A stretch of DNA of 64,000 bases, taken from assembly GCA_002292285.1 (NCBI GenBank), contig DBBP01000011.1, positions 100,949 through 164,948 on the forward strand, given 5' to 3'. Shown here in pieces: positions 63,892 through 64,000 of the stretch (position 1 is its first letter; the number at the start of each line of letters is the position of its first letter). The position numbers were made by a program, and so were the translations under genes. Source of the DNA: Proteobacteria bacterium UBA981 (GTDB lineage: Bacteria > Pseudomonadota > Gammaproteobacteria > Ga0077536). A model generated the notes under the pieces. The model made no database searches. It was not told where the DNA came from and saw only the letters and a list, made by a program, of their open reading frames with translations.

Positions 63892-64000
63892 GGGGGCGTC
63901 ATGGCTTCGACGTGGGTCACGAAACCGAAGGGGCATGCCGAGGGGCAGTATCCCTCGTAAATCCAACTGCAAACAATTTAGTTGCCAACGACGACAACTA
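63892..64000 (+). ncRNA. ssrA: tmRNA (ssrA), 5' part; runs past the window
   Basis: The 5' end GGGGGC..GGCTTCGACG is the tRNA-like acceptor and D-arm equivalent. ATGCCGAGGGGCAGT..CCCTCGTAAAT matches the first pseudoknot region of gammaproteobacterial tmRNA. TTTAGTT then GCC AAC GAC GAC AAC TA is the resume site, giving a tag beginning ANDDNY, compared with ANDENY in E. coli. The tag end, the remaining pseudoknots and the 3' tRNA half lie beyond the window. smpB is the upstream neighbour. Confidence 0.93.

Overview
The window is a contiguous, gene-dense stretch of a gammaproteobacterial chromosome. Gene content and order show this: leuB-asd-fimV-truA-trpF..accD-folC-dedD-cvpA-purF-metZ; pyrG-kdsA-eno-ftsB-ispD-ispF; carB-greA-rlmE-ftsH..glmM; and hrcA-grpE-dnaK-dnaJ-dapB..carA next to nadK-recN, fur, bamE-rnfH-ratA and smpB-ssrA are all arrangements typical of the class. 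The mixed traits (HrcA alongside sigma-32-type promoters, a Pseudomonas-like Fur, an NSS transporter beside smpB) suggest a non-enteric lineage such as the Chromatiales/Woeseiales area; that placement is inference. No insertion sequence, phage, CRISPR array, tRNA or rRNA was seen.

Layout. 1-5.9 kb: an MTA/SAH-type deaminase, RNase T (minus), a Tas-like aldo/keto reductase, purB, then a translationally coupled pair of an uncharacterised protein and a small exported secretin-like protein. 5.9-11 kb: purL, an isochorismatase-family hydrolase and an Smr-domain protein. 11-16.4 kb (minus): pyrG-kdsA-eno-ftsB-ispD-ispF. 16.5-21.3 kb (minus): a ClC-type protein, a SIMPL-domain protein, an aromatic amino acid decarboxylase-family enzyme and a Prx5-like peroxiredoxin. 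21.4-37.8 kb (minus): leuB, asd, fimV, truA, trpF, trpB, trpA, accD, folC, dedD-like, cvpA, purF, metZ. 38-40.2 kb (plus): dapC and dapD. 40.3-56.6 kb (minus): hrcA, grpE, dnaK, dnaJ, dapB, a Gfo/Idh/MocA oxidoreductase, carA, carB, greA, rlmE, ftsH, glmM. 56.7-64 kb: nadK-recN, fur, bamE, ratA-rnfH, a sodium:neurotransmitter-symporter family protein, smpB and the 5' part of ssrA.

Functionally the genes supply purine (purB, purL, purF), pyrimidine (carAB, pyrG), tryptophan, methionine (metZ), lysine/peptidoglycan (asd, dapB, dapC, dapD, glmM), folate, fatty acid, isoprenoid and Kdo synthesis, plus proteostasis (dnaKJ-grpE, ftsH, hrcA) and ribosome rescue (smpB, ssrA).

The clearest non-coding signal is upstream of metZ. 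A consensus-like promoter, a block that matches the conserved segments of the SAM-II riboswitch, and a hairpin followed by eight U residues lie in order in the only long gap of that gene cluster. Other points of interest are sigma-32-like promoters for dnaK and grpE with no CIRCE element visible despite hrcA, a cysteine-free Fur, a BamE with a long acidic C-terminal extension, a strong hairpin in the carA leader, a possible upstream reading frame before the Gfo/Idh gene, and the absence of folP between ftsH and glmM.
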